Positions 1-8,648 are shown, counted from the first letter of the stretch. The stretch is 64,000 nucleotides of DNA from an uncultured Faecalibacterium sp. (GCA_934512105.1 CAKSWQ010000006.1:7249-71248), one strand, 5' to 3'. Notes: generated by a model from the letters alone, not told the origin. Made by a program: numbers and translations.

Positions 1-316
1 GCTCACAGAGCAGGCGGTTGTTAATCCGACCGCTTTTCAAAAGTGCAACCATCTCATCATTCAAATGCAGCTCCGTCAATGGCGTGTTGATCTGCCCCCG
101 GTTCTCTGTCCGGCACAGCAGATAATCAACGGAAACCCCATAGAAATCTGCCAGCGTGATAAGGTTGCCATGATTGATTTCCTTATAATCCTCTTTCTCA
201 TAACTGCCAAGGGCTGATTTGGAAATACCCGTCAGCTCTGATAATTCTTCCAGATTTAAGCCTTTGTCCTTGCGGAGTTCCCAAAGGCGTTCCTGTATGC
301 TTGTTGCTCCTTTCAT
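1..316 (-). CDS. XRE-family HTH regulator (cut by window edge)
   Basis: Reading the minus strand from ATG at 316 gives a protein starting MKGATSIQERLWELRKDKGL, with a Cro/CI-type helix-turn-helix over about residues 8-60 (ELSELTGISKSALGSYEKED, then a GVSVDYLLCRT segment typical of these regulators). The C terminus lies beyond the left edge. A Shine-Dalgarno-like AAGGAGC lies inside the first codons, so the exact start is less certain than the frame. It is divergent from the mobile-element operon that starts at 800 and probably represses it or itself; the upstream palindrome at 375-392 fits that. Role inferred from family and position. Confidence 0.8.
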   Translation of the reverse strand, partial: MKGATSIQERLWELRKDKGLNLEELSELTGISKSALGSYEKEDYKEINHGNLITLADFYGVSVDYLLCRTENRGQINTPLTELHLNDEMVALLKSGRINNRLLCE

Positions 317-362
317 GGGCGCACGCTCCTTTCCGATGGTTTCATTGCTGCCGCTTATCTGG

Positions 363-392
363 ATTATATCACACTTTCCGCAATCGTGGAAA
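363..392 (-). promoter_or_regulatory. Promoter and operator-like palindrome of the XRE gene
   Basis: On the minus strand a TATAAT box (plus-strand ATTATA at 363-368) lies about 45 bases upstream of the XRE start. Just upstream of it is the palindrome TTTCCGCAATCGTGGAAA (375-392, 5-bp arms), where the -35 region would be. A repressor binding there would block the promoter, suggesting autoregulation. The -10 and palindrome are seen; the function is inferred. Confidence 0.45.
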
Positions 393-799
393 TTTCTGAT
401 TTTTACCCCTAATTCCTACTTTGTGGACATACGGCACAGGGCACAAAAATGTTCTATGATACAGGTAGTTCATCGATGGATTATTCCAATCGAATGACCA
501 GCCTGTGTGGGATATGCTTCCCCGGCGATGTAGCGCCATGACTTTTGGCAGGGATATGGAGGAACCCTGACCGAAACGAGCGTACCAAAGGGAGCGATAC
601 GCCGCTGTGAGATTCAGGGGAGGAACGACACCGGGGAGAACTGGCGGACTGACACCGAAATGATACCGAAACACGACAATCTGATAGGGGGACAGTCTAC
701 CCTATCGCTGATACTTCGGGAGATTTTAAGCGGCTCTATGGCTGTAATTTTGCCGAAAATCGCCCCGAAACCATACACTAAAACGGGAGGAAGCGCAAT
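393..799. other. Intergenic region, element control region
   Basis: No gene is convincing here. It holds a hairpin GATAGGG...CCCTATC (683-706, 7-bp stem, 10-base loop) and GC-rich sequence ahead of the small-gene operon. I see no strong promoter for the plus-strand operon; TTGCCG near 750 followed by TACACT is only a weak candidate. ORFs predicted across this stretch look non-coding. Confidence 0.4.
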
Positions 800-988
800 A
801 TGCCGAGAATGAGCAAAAAGAGGAAGCATGAGCTTTCCTTTTACCTCAATGACCGGGGGCGTGTCACTTACAACGAATTATGCCGGAAATGCCAGCATGG
901 GTGCAAGCAGAGCTTCCGGGCGGTTGTGATTGACTGCCCTCATTATTTATCCAAACGAGCCAAGAAAAAGGAGGAACACACCGAATGA
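800..988 (+). CDS. Small cysteine-containing mobile-element protein
   Basis: A 62-aa basic protein with a C-x2-C-x3-C cluster (CRKCQHGC, about residues 29-36) and a further Cys near residue 47, suggesting a small metal-binding fold. GGGAGGAAG lies just ahead of the ATG. It overlaps the next gene by 4 bases, so it is the first gene of an operon with the RepA-like and DUF3847 genes. Small proteins of this kind recur at this position in Firmicutes mobilizable elements. Molecular function unknown. Confidence 0.75.
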   Translation: MPRMSKKRKHELSFYLNDRGRVTYNELCRKCQHGCKQSFRAVVIDCPHYLSKRAKKKEEHTE

Positions 989-1326
989 ATTTTGAATTTA
1001 TGACGATAGACACACCATTGCCGCCCTGTATGCCATTTCCCAGAGCGTTGACAGGATTTCCAGTCAGCAGCACCGCAAAGGTCATGTACTGCCGGATGCT
1101 GGACGCTATGCTATCCAAAGGGCAGGAGGACGAGAACGGAATCCTGTTTGTCTGCTTCCCTGTCACAGCCATTGCCGCAGTCCTGTCCCGCAGCCCCATG
1201 ACGGTCAAGCGTTCTCTGAATGAACTGGAAACCGCCGGACTTATCATGCGGGTGCGTCAGGGCGTTGGAGAACCAAACAGGATTTATGTGCTGATACCGG
1301 GAAAGGAGGACGCTGCCCTTGCCTGA
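985..1326 (+). CDS. RepA_N-like replication initiator / winged-helix protein
   Basis: This 113-aa protein resembles the N-terminal domain of RepA_N replication initiators: a start-proximal segment with FPRALTG and STAKVMYCRMLDAML, then a winged helix (ITAIAAVLSRSPMTVKRSLNELETAGLI is split over about residues 68-95) and a short wing ending NRIYVLIPG. It is much shorter than plasmid RepA, so it may be only a DNA-binding regulator of element copy or excision. AGGAGG precedes ATG at 985. It overlaps the previous and next genes, indicating translational coupling. Confidence 0.75.
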   Translation: MNFEFMTIDTPLPPCMPFPRALTGFPVSSTAKVMYCRMLDAMLSKGQEDENGILFVCFPVTAIAAVLSRSPMTVKRSLNELETAGLIMRVRQGVGEPNRIYVLIPGKEDAALA

Positions 1327-1615
1327 TACCTCAAAGCTGGAAAAGCTCAACCGGGAGCTGGAGAAAAGCGAAAAGAAACTGCGGAAAGCCATCAATGATG
1401 AAAAGGCATTGCAGCACCAGTTAAAGCAGCTTACCCGAAAGGAACGGACGCACCGGCTCTGCACTCGTGGCGGTATGCTGGAAAGTTTTCTGCAAGAGCC
1501 GGAACGCCTAACAGATGATGATGTCATGCTGTTGTTGAAACTCATTTTTCACAGGCAGGACACGCAGGAACTATTGAAAAAAATGCTGGAACGGGAGAAG
1601 CCGGAAACCCCTTAG
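1319..1615 (+). CDS. DUF3847 family protein
   Basis: A 98-aa charged protein: a coiled-coil N-terminal half (residues 5-45, rich in Lys/Glu/Leu heptads) followed by the RTHRLCTRGGMLESFL motif of the DUF3847 family. A TTG start at 1319 is chosen because AAAGGAGGA lies 8-10 bases upstream; no better ATG exists. The gene overlaps the RepA-like gene by 8 bases. DUF3847 proteins occur almost only next to mobilization genes in Firmicutes elements. The family has no assigned biochemical role; a relaxosome or oriT accessory role is possible given the oriT candidate right after it. Confidence 0.8.
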   Translation: MPDTSKLEKLNRELEKSEKKLRKAINDEKALQHQLKQLTRKERTHRLCTRGGMLESFLQEPERLTDDDVMLLLKLIFHRQDTQELLKKMLEREKPETP

Positions 1616-1620
1616 TTTAC

Positions 1621-1653
1621 TAAGGGCGCAATTATACACCACCCAGAGGTTGG
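1621..1653 (-). other. oriT: Candidate oriT (MobQ-type nick region)
   Basis: Read on the minus strand, 1635-1621 is ATAATTGCGCCCTTA. From memory, the nick region of pSK41/pIP501-class MobQ plasmids reads ATAAGTGCGCCCTTA (nick after TGCG), so 14 of 15 bases agree. An imperfect inverted repeat CCACCC-AGA-GGTTGG (1639-1653) lies on the 5' side, where MobQ oriTs carry their stem. The predicted nick is between 1627 and 1626 on the minus strand. A MobQ relaxase is encoded at 2943. The match is seen; nicking is inferred. Confidence 0.65.
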
Positions 1654-1926
1654 CGCATTGCGTTCTCCGAAGGCTCCTCGCCGGAGAGCTGTGATTTTCC
1701 GCAGTCATGGTCTGCTCCAAATCAAACAGGGGACGCTACACTTCCCCTGCGCTGGCTGCAGCCAGCTACCCTTTTGTGGACTTGCCTGTTGGGGACACCT
1801 TGCGGTGCAAGCTGTTCCCAGCCGACAAGTTTCATAAAATATGCTATCTTTTCGATAATCGATGAAGTATAATAAAGTCAGAAATAAATCAGGAATTTGA
1901 GGTCAAGGCTTAAACGTGAGGTTTAT
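1654..1926. other. Intergenic region after oriT
   Basis: About 270 bases without a gene. It is GC-rich up to about 1840, then switches to AT-rich sequence leading into the cargo genes. This composition step suggests that the two genes at 1927-2748 were added between the DUF3847 gene and the relaxase. No clear promoter or terminator was recognised. Confidence 0.4.
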
Positions 1927-2181
1927 ATGAAAAAATACCAATGTCCTTGCTGCGGATATTTTACCTATAATGTTCCGGCAAATGAAGATTGTGGGTATAT
2001 TTGCCCCGTTTGTTTTTGGGAGAATGACCCGTTCATTGCTTCTGATAACGAACCAAGCGACTCTAATCATGGAATAACGCTAAAAGAAGCGAAATCCAAT
2101 TTCTCAAAATTTGGTGCTTGTGAAAAAGAAATGTTATGTTATGTCCGACCACCAAGAGATGATGAAAAAGAAATTTCATAG
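1927..2181 (+). CDS. CPCC-type cysteine-rich protein
   Basis: An 84-aa protein starting MKKYQCPCCGYFTY, with two Cys knuckles (CPCC at residues 6-9 and CPVC about residues 24-27), the signature of the CPCC cysteine-rich family, probably a zinc ribbon. ATG at 1927 is preferred over an upstream in-frame start because GTGAGG precedes it and family proteins begin this way. It is much richer in AT than its neighbours. CPCC proteins are often found near polymorphic-toxin immunity genes, but no toxin gene is visible here. Function unknown. Confidence 0.75.
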   Translation: MKKYQCPCCGYFTYNVPANEDCGYICPVCFWENDPFIASDNEPSDSNHGITLKEAKSNFSKFGACEKEMLCYVRPPRDDEKEIS

Positions 2182-2238
2182 CGACAACTTCCAACTTGTA
2201 GAACTGAAAAATTAGAAGTTGTAAAGGAGTGTGATAAA

Positions 2239-2748
2239 ATGGAAACACTTTTTGACCAATACAAAGAACTGAATATAAATGGCTCTTTGATTTGTCTTGA
2301 ACAAGTTGAAGATATTTATTCTTACTTCTGCTATCCGACCAATGCAAAGGCAATAGGTTTTGAAGGAAGTATTATGTATTGCTTTATTGAGCCGTATGGG
2401 GAAATGGTTTTTGCCTGCAATCCTGATACTTGTGCAGATGTTTTTGTTTATCCACTGGCAAGAACCTTTGAGGATTTTATGAGACTTATTCTTGCTTGTG
2501 GTTCTACTAATCCTATTGAGCAGATTATTTGGATGGACAAAGACAAATTTGAAAAACACCTCAAAGAGGAAGAAGCAATCCGCACAGAGGAACAGAAAGC
2601 GACATTAAGTTATCTTGAAACAGAATTAGAAATTTCCCCTATTGATAACCCTTATGACTATGTAAAAGAACTGCAATCTCGCTTTGACAATAGTGGCATT
2701 GAGTATAGTGATGAATACTATGATGTTTTGGGGATTGATAGAAAATAA
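2239..2748 (+). CDS. Hypothetical protein, AT-rich cargo
   Basis: A 169-aa acidic, soluble protein with a good AAAGGAG site ahead of ATG at 2239. A beta-rich N-terminal half (IMYCFIEPYGEMVFACNP near residues 46-63) is followed by helices. The layout (acidic, FEDFMRLILACG segment, downstream of a CPCC gene) is reminiscent of SMI1/KNR4-like immunity proteins, but I do not recognise a family with confidence. It sits 57 bases after the CPCC gene and shares its low GC, so the two were probably acquired together. Confidence 0.65.
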   Translation: METLFDQYKELNINGSLICLEQVEDIYSYFCYPTNAKAIGFEGSIMYCFIEPYGEMVFACNPDTCADVFVYPLARTFEDFMRLILACGSTNPIEQIIWMDKDKFEKHLKEEEAIRTEEQKATLSYLETELEISPIDNPYDYVKELQSRFDNSGIEYSDEYYDVLGIDRK

Positions 2749-2942
2749 CAACAAATAAATTCCAGTTCGTCAGCTTCACATCGGGTCAACTTGTCCCGAA
2801 CTTTTACAACTAAATACCCGCCGCCCACACAGCGGCACACCGAGCAGGAAATCTGAAAGAAAGGTTTCCTGCTTTTTTTCTGCCCAAAATGAGGTGGTAA
2901 AACGCCACCCCGTCCACCAATTAGCGAAAGGAGGGACACGAA

Positions 2943-4523
2943 ATGCCCTGTCCACACAACGAAATCACGATTGTTCAGCGCAGCCAGCGGCAGTCTGCGG
3001 TTGCCGCCGCTGCTTACCAGAGTGGCGAAAAACTGTTCTGTGAATATGACCAGCAAGTGAAGCACTACCCGGAAAAGCGTGGTATCGTCCACAATGAAAT
3101 CCTGCTCCCACCTAATGCCCCACAGGAATATGCAGACCGCAATACTTTGTGGAACGCCGCCGAAGCGGTGGAAAAACAATGGAACTCCCAGCTTGCAAGG
3201 CGGTGGGTGCTTACCATCCCCAGAGAGATACCGCCCGACCAGTATGCTGTCCTTGTCCGGGAGTTTTGCCAGAAGCAGTTTGTTTCCAAAGGCATGATTG
3301 CTGACTTTGCCATCCATGACCCCCATCCGCCGGGACACAATCCCCACGCCCATGTCATGCTCACTATGAGGGCAATGGACGAACATGGAAAATGGCTTCC
3401 CAAGAGCCGCAAGGTTTATGACCTTGACGAAAACGGGGAACGGATAAAACTTCCGTCCGGCAGATGGAAAAGCCACAAGGAGGATACGGTGGATTGGAAC
3501 GACCAGAAGTATTGCGAAATCTGGCGGCATGAATGGGAGGTCATCCAGAACCGCTATCTGGAAGCCAATGACCGTCCGGAGCGTGTGGACTTGCGTTCCT
3601 ATGCCAGACAGGGGCTTGATATTGTCCCCACTGTCCATGAGGGGGCTGCTGTCCGGCAGATGGAAAAGCGTGGTATCCAGACGAATATCGGAAACCTGAA
3701 CCGGGAAATCAGAGCCGCCAACCGCCTGATGAAGTCCATCCGGCAGCTTATCCAAAACCTCAAAGGCTGGATTACCGAGCTGGGAGAAAAACGGAAAGAG
3801 CTGCTTGCACAAAAGGCGGCGGAGGAAGCGACACTTCTTCCCAATCTGCTGATGAAGTACATGGAGATACGAAAGGAAGAACGGAAGGACTGGACAAGGG
3901 CTGGACAGAACCGGGGGACTTCACAGGACTTAAAGGCAGTCAGCGAAGCCCTGTCCTATCTCCGGCAAAAGGGGCTTTCCACTGTGGAGGACTTAGAAGC
4001 ATTTCTGGAATCTTCCGGGAAATCAGCCGCAGATTACCGCAATCAGATGAAGCCAAAGGAAGTCCGCAGCAAAGTGATTGACGGGATTCTTGCCAGCCGA
4101 ACAGACTGCAAGGAATGTAAGCCTTTCTATGAGAAGTACCAGAAGATATTTTTCAAGAAAACAAAGGAGAAATTCAAACAGGAACACCCGGATGTTGCCC
4201 GGTATGAGAAAGCCGCTGCCTACCTTGCCAAGCACCCAGACGATAAGGACAGTACCCAAAAGGAGCTGCAAGAGGAGCAGGAAAAACTTCTCAGCGAAAT
4301 CGCAGAGCTGAAAGTACCGCTGACCGAGGTACAGGAGGATTTGAAGAAGCTGCGGGACATCCGCTACTGGGTACGGAAAGCCACACCCGGCACAGAGGAA
4401 AGTAAAGAGCCGCCTAAGAAGCAGCCCATCAAGGAAGTCTTGCAGGATAAGGCGGACGAGAAAAAGGCTCAAAGAACCGCCCCGGCACAGGCGAAACACA
4501 GACAACAGGATATGGAACTTTAA
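2943..4523 (+). CDS. mobA: MobA/MobL-family relaxase (MobQ)
   Basis: DNA relaxase that would nick oriT, stay covalently attached to the 5' end and lead the strand into a recipient through a helper conjugation machine. The 526-aa protein has the family start, including SAVAAAAYQSGE with Tyr25 in the position of the RSF1010 MobA nucleophile, and the metal-binding NPHAHVML motif (His135, His137). Residues 230-500 are largely charged helix and coiled coil with no primase domain, as in short Firmicutes MobA/L proteins. AAAGGAGGG precedes ATG at 2943. Its probable substrate is the oriT candidate at 1621-1653. Confidence 0.92.
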   Translation: MPCPHNEITIVQRSQRQSAVAAAAYQSGEKLFCEYDQQVKHYPEKRGIVHNEILLPPNAPQEYADRNTLWNAAEAVEKQWNSQLARRWVLTIPREIPPDQYAVLVREFCQKQFVSKGMIADFAIHDPHPPGHNPHAHVMLTMRAMDEHGKWLPKSRKVYDLDENGERIKLPSGRWKSHKEDTVDWNDQKYCEIWRHEWEVIQNRYLEANDRPERVDLRSYARQGLDIVPTVHEGAAVRQMEKRGIQTNIGNLNREIRAANRLMKSIRQLIQNLKGWITELGEKRKELLAQKAAEEATLLPNLLMKYMEIRKEERKDWTRAGQNRGTSQDLKAVSEALSYLRQKGLSTVEDLEAFLESSGKSAADYRNQMKPKEVRSKVIDGILASRTDCKECKPFYEKYQKIFFKKTKEKFKQEHPDVARYEKAAAYLAKHPDDKDSTQKELQEEQEKLLSEIAELKVPLTEVQEDLKKLRDIRYWVRKATPGTEESKEPPKKQPIKEVLQDKADEKKAQRTAPAQAKHRQQDMEL

Positions 4524-4587
4524 CAGGCACTTGCATTTTCAATCAGAGAATGTCAGGTGCTTTTCTTATTTTCAAGGAGGGATAGAT

Positions 4588-5232
4588 TTGAATGTATTTG
4601 AAGCTGTGAAGCAGTCCGTCACAACAAGACAGGCTGCGGAGCATTATGGAATCCATGTAGGTCGGAACGGGATGGCTTGCTGCCCGTTCCATAACGATAA
4701 AACCCCAAGTATGAAGCTGGATCGGCGTTACCACTGCTTCGGCTGCGGTGCGGATGGGGATGTGATTGATTTTACCGCCGCCCTGTATGGGCTGGGAAAG
4801 AAAGAAGCTGCCGTACAACTGGCACAGGACTTCGGGCTTTCCTATGAGGACTGGAAACCGCCGGGAAAGGCAAAAAAGCCCAAGCCCCGGCAGAAATCCC
4901 CGGAGGAACAGTTTCAGGAAGCAAAGAACCGCTGCTTTTGTATTCTTGCCGATTATCTTCACTTGCTTCGGGCATGGAGAAAGGATTATGCCCCGCACTC
5001 CCCGGAGGAAGCCTTTCATCCACGGTTTGTGGAAGCCTTACAGAAGCAAGATCAAGTGGAATATCTGCTGGATGTGCTGCTCTTTGGGGAGACAGAGGAA
5101 AAAGCAGCTTTGATTACGGACTACGGAAAGGATGTGATACAGCTTGAAAAGCGAATGGCAGAGCTTGCCGCCGCAAACGCAGCAAGAACTAAAAAACACC
5201 ATGAACGCCATGCAGCCGCCCCAGAGCATTGA
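4588..5232 (+). CDS. CHC2 zinc-finger (DnaG-type) protein
   Basis: A 214-aa protein carrying the primase-type zinc finger: Cys32, His35, Cys50 and Cys53 (CCPFHNDKTPSM then YHCFGCGADGD), used by primases to sense template DNA. The TOPRIM catalytic domain of DnaG is absent; residues 90-214 are helical and variable. The start is TTG at 4588 because AAGGAGG lies 8 bases upstream; the open frame runs further upstream without a ribosome site. It overlaps the VapE-like gene, and the pair probably forms a primase-helicase for replication of the excised element. Confidence 0.85.
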   Translation: MNVFEAVKQSVTTRQAAEHYGIHVGRNGMACCPFHNDKTPSMKLDRRYHCFGCGADGDVIDFTAALYGLGKKEAAVQLAQDFGLSYEDWKPPGKAKKPKPRQKSPEEQFQEAKNRCFCILADYLHLLRAWRKDYAPHSPEEAFHPRFVEALQKQDQVEYLLDVLLFGETEEKAALITDYGKDVIQLEKRMAELAAANAARTKKHHERHAAAPEH

Positions 5233-6538
5233 GGAAATCAAGGCGGGGCTGGAAACCACCGAGAAAGGCGGTGTCCGTCAGAGCATACGGAACTGCCTGA
5301 CCGTATTCCAGCGTGACCCGCTGCTTTCCGGGGCTATCGCATACAACATCCTGACCGACCGCAAGGACATCATAAAGCCCATCGGCTTCCACAGGGAAAG
5401 CACCGCCCTGAACGATACGGACATGAAGTATCTGCTTCTCTATCTGGAAGAAACCTACGGGCTTACCAATGAGAAAAAGATTGATAACGCCATCGGGATT
5501 GTGGCGAATGAAAACAAGTACCATCCCATCCGGGACTATCTCAATACCCTTGTGTGGGACGGGACAGAGCGAATCCGTTTCTGCCTGCGGCACTTTCTGG
5601 GGGCTGACGCAGACGATTACACCTATGAAGCGTTGAAGCTGTTCCTGCTGGGTGCAATCTCACGAGCCTTTCAGCCGGGATGCAAATTTGAAATCATGCT
5701 CTGTCTGGTAGGCGGTCAGGGGGCTGGCAAGTCCACCTTCTTCCGTCTGCTGGCAGTCCGGGACGAGTGGTTCTCCGATGATTTGCGGAAGTTGGACGAT
5801 GACAATGTGTACCGCAAGCTGCAAGGTCACTGGATTATCGAAATGTCGGAAATGATGGCAACCGCCAACGCCAAGAGCATTGAGGAAATCAAGTCATTTT
5901 TAAGCCGGCAGAAAGAGGTTTACAAGATACCCTATGAAACCCACCCGGCAGACCGCCCCCGTCAGTGCGTGTTTGGCGGCACTTCCAATGCCCTTGACTT
6001 CCTGCCCCTTGACCGTTCCGGCAACCGCCGCTTTATCCCCGTCATGGTGTACCCGGAGCAAGCCGAGGTTCACATTTTGGAGGACGAAGCTGCTTCCAGA
6101 GCCTATATCGAGCAGATGTGGGCAGAAGCTATGGAGATTTACCGAAGCGGCAGGTTCAAGCTGGCTTTCAGCCCCGCCATGCAGCGGTATCTCAAAGAAC
6201 ACCAGCGGGATTTTATGCCGGAGGACACCAAAGCCGGAATGATACAGGCGTATCTTGATAAGTACACCGGGAGCATGGTCTGCTCCAAGCAGCTCTACAA
6301 GGAAGCCTTGAACCATGCCTTTGACGAACCGAAGCAATGGGAAATCCGGGAAATCAACGAGATTATGAACCAGTGCATTACCGGCTGGCGGTACTTCCCG
6401 AACCCAAGAATGTTTTCAGAATATGGCAGACAAAAGGGCTGGGAGCGTGAAAACCCGGCAACGGACTCCGGCAACCCGTCTGAAAAAACGATGGACGGTT
6501 TTGTGGAGGTCACAGAACAGATGGAGCTTCCGTTCTGA
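5144..6538 (+). CDS. VapE-like (virulence-associated E) family ATPase
   Basis: A 464-aa P-loop ATPase of the VapE family, related to the primase-helicases of satellites and phages. The Walker A motif GGQGAGKST is at about residues 190-198, followed by IIEMSEMM (Walker B-like) and FGGTSNALDFLPLDRSGNRRFIP (sensor and Arg-finger region, split here only as a landmark). It probably unwinds or loads the replication fork of the circular element with the CHC2 protein. The start is ambiguous: TTG at 5144 has an AAAGGAT site, while ATG at 5201 lacks one; either way it overlaps the CHC2 gene. Confidence 0.85.
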   Translation: MKSEWQSLPPQTQQELKNTMNAMQPPQSIEEIKAGLETTEKGGVRQSIRNCLTVFQRDPLLSGAIAYNILTDRKDIIKPIGFHRESTALNDTDMKYLLLYLEETYGLTNEKKIDNAIGIVANENKYHPIRDYLNTLVWDGTERIRFCLRHFLGADADDYTYEALKLFLLGAISRAFQPGCKFEIMLCLVGGQGAGKSTFFRLLAVRDEWFSDDLRKLDDDNVYRKLQGHWIIEMSEMMATANAKSIEEIKSFLSRQKEVYKIPYETHPADRPRQCVFGGTSNALDFLPLDRSGNRRFIPVMVYPEQAEVHILEDEAASRAYIEQMWAEAMEIYRSGRFKLAFSPAMQRYLKEHQRDFMPEDTKAGMIQAYLDKYTGSMVCSKQLYKEALNHAFDEPKQWEIREINEIMNQCITGWRYFPNPRMFSEYGRQKGWERENPATDSGNPSEKTMDGFVEVTEQMELPF

Positions 6539-6548
6539 AAATGGCAGC

Positions 6549-6733
6549 CCGTTGCACCCCCTGTTGCTATCCCGTTGCCGAGCCGGTTGCCGGGGAAAAT
6601 CCCGAAACTATCGGCTTTTCTCCCCTATGACAACCAAAACAACAGAAAAATAAAAGAAAAGTATAAATAGTAACCATCGCCAGATTGAGATTGTTTGCAA
6701 GGTCTTTTGAAGCCCGTTGCCGGACTTCGTTGC
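6549..6733 (+). repeat. Cluster of GTTGC(CG) motifs after the VapE-like gene
   Basis: GTTGC occurs six times (6551, 6563, 6574, 6586, 6716, 6729), four of them within 40 bases and three followed by CG. Spacing is uneven (12, 11, 12 bases in the first block). This may be the decayed 3' coding extension of the VapE-like gene or short iterons near the replication genes. No gene is visible between 6539 and 6779. Confidence 0.3.
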
Positions 6734-6779
6734 CGACACCCTCTGTCTGGCTATTTTCATGTATGGAGGATAACTGCCT

Positions 6780-6977
6780 ATGGCAAAAAACAAAACAGAG
6801 ATTCATGTTACAACGGTATTTGACGGGGAACTGGACGCAACCGATGTGTTCGTCAGCCTGATTTCCCAGAAATACGGTAAGACAAATACAAAAGAATATC
6901 TTGCTAAAAGGAAAGATATGAGCTATAATGAAGATGAGGTTCAAAAGAGCCAGATACCGTCTGGATTGTGTGGGTAA
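6780..6977 (+). CDS. TnpW-type transposon protein
   Basis: A 65-aa protein with the look of transposon-encoded TnpW: a short beta segment (EIHVTTVFDGELDATDVFVSLI) followed by a helical basic tail. GGAGG lies about 12 bases before the ATG. The stop codon abuts the start of the recombinase gene (TAA then ATG), so the two are translationally coupled. The family has no proven biochemical role; its constant place beside large serine recombinases suggests an accessory function in excision or insertion. Confidence 0.8.
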   Translation: MAKNKTEIHVTTVFDGELDATDVFVSLISQKYGKTNTKEYLAKRKDMSYNEDEVQKSQIPSGLCG

Positions 6978-8648
6978 ATGGCTATGATGAACGAAATGGA
7001 ATACAGAACAATCGGTTCGGCACTTGCCGGGGGCTATCGTGCAGCGGTCTATTGCAGGCTGTCAAAGGACGATGACCTGCAAGGCGAAAGTGCCAGTATC
7101 GCAAACCAGCGTGATATGCTGGAAAAATACTGCGAAAAGCAGGGATGGGAGGTTGTGGCAGTCTATCAGGACGATGGCTTCACAGGTCTTAACATGGAGC
7201 GTCCTGATTTACAGAGGATGTTGAGAGCCATTGAGCGCAGGCAAATCAACCTTGTTATCACGAAAGACCTCAGCCGACTGGGGCGGAACTATCTGCAAAC
7301 CGGGCATTTGATTGAGGACTTTTTCCCAAGAAACGGTGTCCGCTATATCGCCATGAATGATGGTATCGACACCCTGCGGGATAACAACGACATCGCCCCG
7401 TTCAAAAATATCCTGAACGAGATGTACAGCAAGGATATTTCTAAGAAAGTCCATTCCTCTTATCTTCTGAAAGCGCAGAAAGGACAGTTTACCGGGTGTC
7501 TTGCCCCGTTTGGGTATCGGAAAGACCCGGAGGACAAAAACCATCTGCTCATTGACGAGGAAACCGCCCCGATTGTGCGGCTGATTTTCGGATATGCCCT
7601 AAACGGTCATGGTCCGAACTATATCCGCAGACGGCTGGAGGAAGAAAAAATCCCCTGCCCCACATGGTGGAACCGGGAACGGGGGCTTCGCAATACCCGC
7701 ACCAAATGGGAAAAGAAAGACCCGGAAAACGGGCGGTATATGTGGGACTTCTCCGTTATCAAAGACCTTTTGATGAATCCCGTCTACACCGGGGCGATTG
7801 CTTCCCAGAAAAAAGACTACCGTTTCAAAATCGGCACGATTGGGGAAAAGAAGCCGGAGGACTGGATTGTGGTGGAGGGACAGCATGAACCGCTGATTGA
7901 CCGCATGAGCTTTGACATTGTGCAGAACAAGCTGAAATCCCGCCAGCGTCCGGGGCAGACCAATGAAATCAGCCTGTTTGCCGGACTGATAAAATGCGGC
8001 GAGTGTGGGAAGTCGCTGACGATACGCTATACAAACGCAAAACATCCCCAGCAGATTTACTCCTGCAAGACCTACAATGCCTTTGGAAAGAACCACTGCA
8101 CCCAGCACCGGATTGACTATGACACCCTTTACAGCCATGTGCTGCGGAAAATCCGGGAATGTGCCAGAGCTGCCCTGATGGACGGGGAAGCGGTTGCCGA
8201 CCGCCTGACCAATACCTGTGAAGCCGAGCAGCGGGAACAGCGGGAAGCAATGGAACGTTCCCTTACAAGGGACGAGGAACGGATTGAGGTTCTGGACAAA
8301 ATGGTAATGCGGCTTTATGAGGATATGATTGCAGGGCGTATCAGTGAGCAGAATTTCAACACCATGCTGGAAAAGACACAGACTGAGCAGACGGAGCTTA
8401 AAACAAAAGTGTCCGAGGGCAGGAAGCGGCTGTCCGATGAAGTCCAGCTTGCCAATGACGCAAAACAATGGGTGGAAGCCATTCAGGAATACGCCAATAT
8501 CACAGAGCTGGACGCAGCCACCCTTAACCGCTTAATCAAAGAAATCGTCGTGCATGAGCGCATTGACGAAGATAAAACAAGACACATTTCTATCGAAATT
8601 CATTTTAATCTCAAACCCATCCCGGAGGTGGAACAGGTCACTGCCTGA
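6978..8648 (+). CDS. Large serine recombinase (TnpX/TndX type)
   Basis: Site-specific recombinase that would excise and integrate the element through a 2-base staggered cut. The 556-aa protein has the resolvase domain with catalytic Ser29 in YCRLSKDD, followed by the ESASIANQR and TKDLSRLGRNYLQ motifs; a recombinase domain (about 165-300); a zinc ribbon starting with Cys340 and Cys343 (KCGECGKS); and a coiled coil about 400-490. All landmarks of an active enzyme are present. It is the last gene before the element's right end, where a Maff2 gene fragment begins about 90 bases later. Confidence 0.93.
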   Translation: MAMMNEMEYRTIGSALAGGYRAAVYCRLSKDDDLQGESASIANQRDMLEKYCEKQGWEVVAVYQDDGFTGLNMERPDLQRMLRAIERRQINLVITKDLSRLGRNYLQTGHLIEDFFPRNGVRYIAMNDGIDTLRDNNDIAPFKNILNEMYSKDISKKVHSSYLLKAQKGQFTGCLAPFGYRKDPEDKNHLLIDEETAPIVRLIFGYALNGHGPNYIRRRLEEEKIPCPTWWNRERGLRNTRTKWEKKDPENGRYMWDFSVIKDLLMNPVYTGAIASQKKDYRFKIGTIGEKKPEDWIVVEGQHEPLIDRMSFDIVQNKLKSRQRPGQTNEISLFAGLIKCGECGKSLTIRYTNAKHPQQIYSCKTYNAFGKNHCTQHRIDYDTLYSHVLRKIRECARAALMDGEAVADRLTNTCEAEQREQREAMERSLTRDEERIEVLDKMVMRLYEDMIAGRISEQNFNTMLEKTQTEQTELKTKVSEGRKRLSDEVQLANDAKQWVEAIQEYANITELDAATLNRLIKEIVVHERIDEDKTRHISIEIHFNLKPIPEVEQVTA

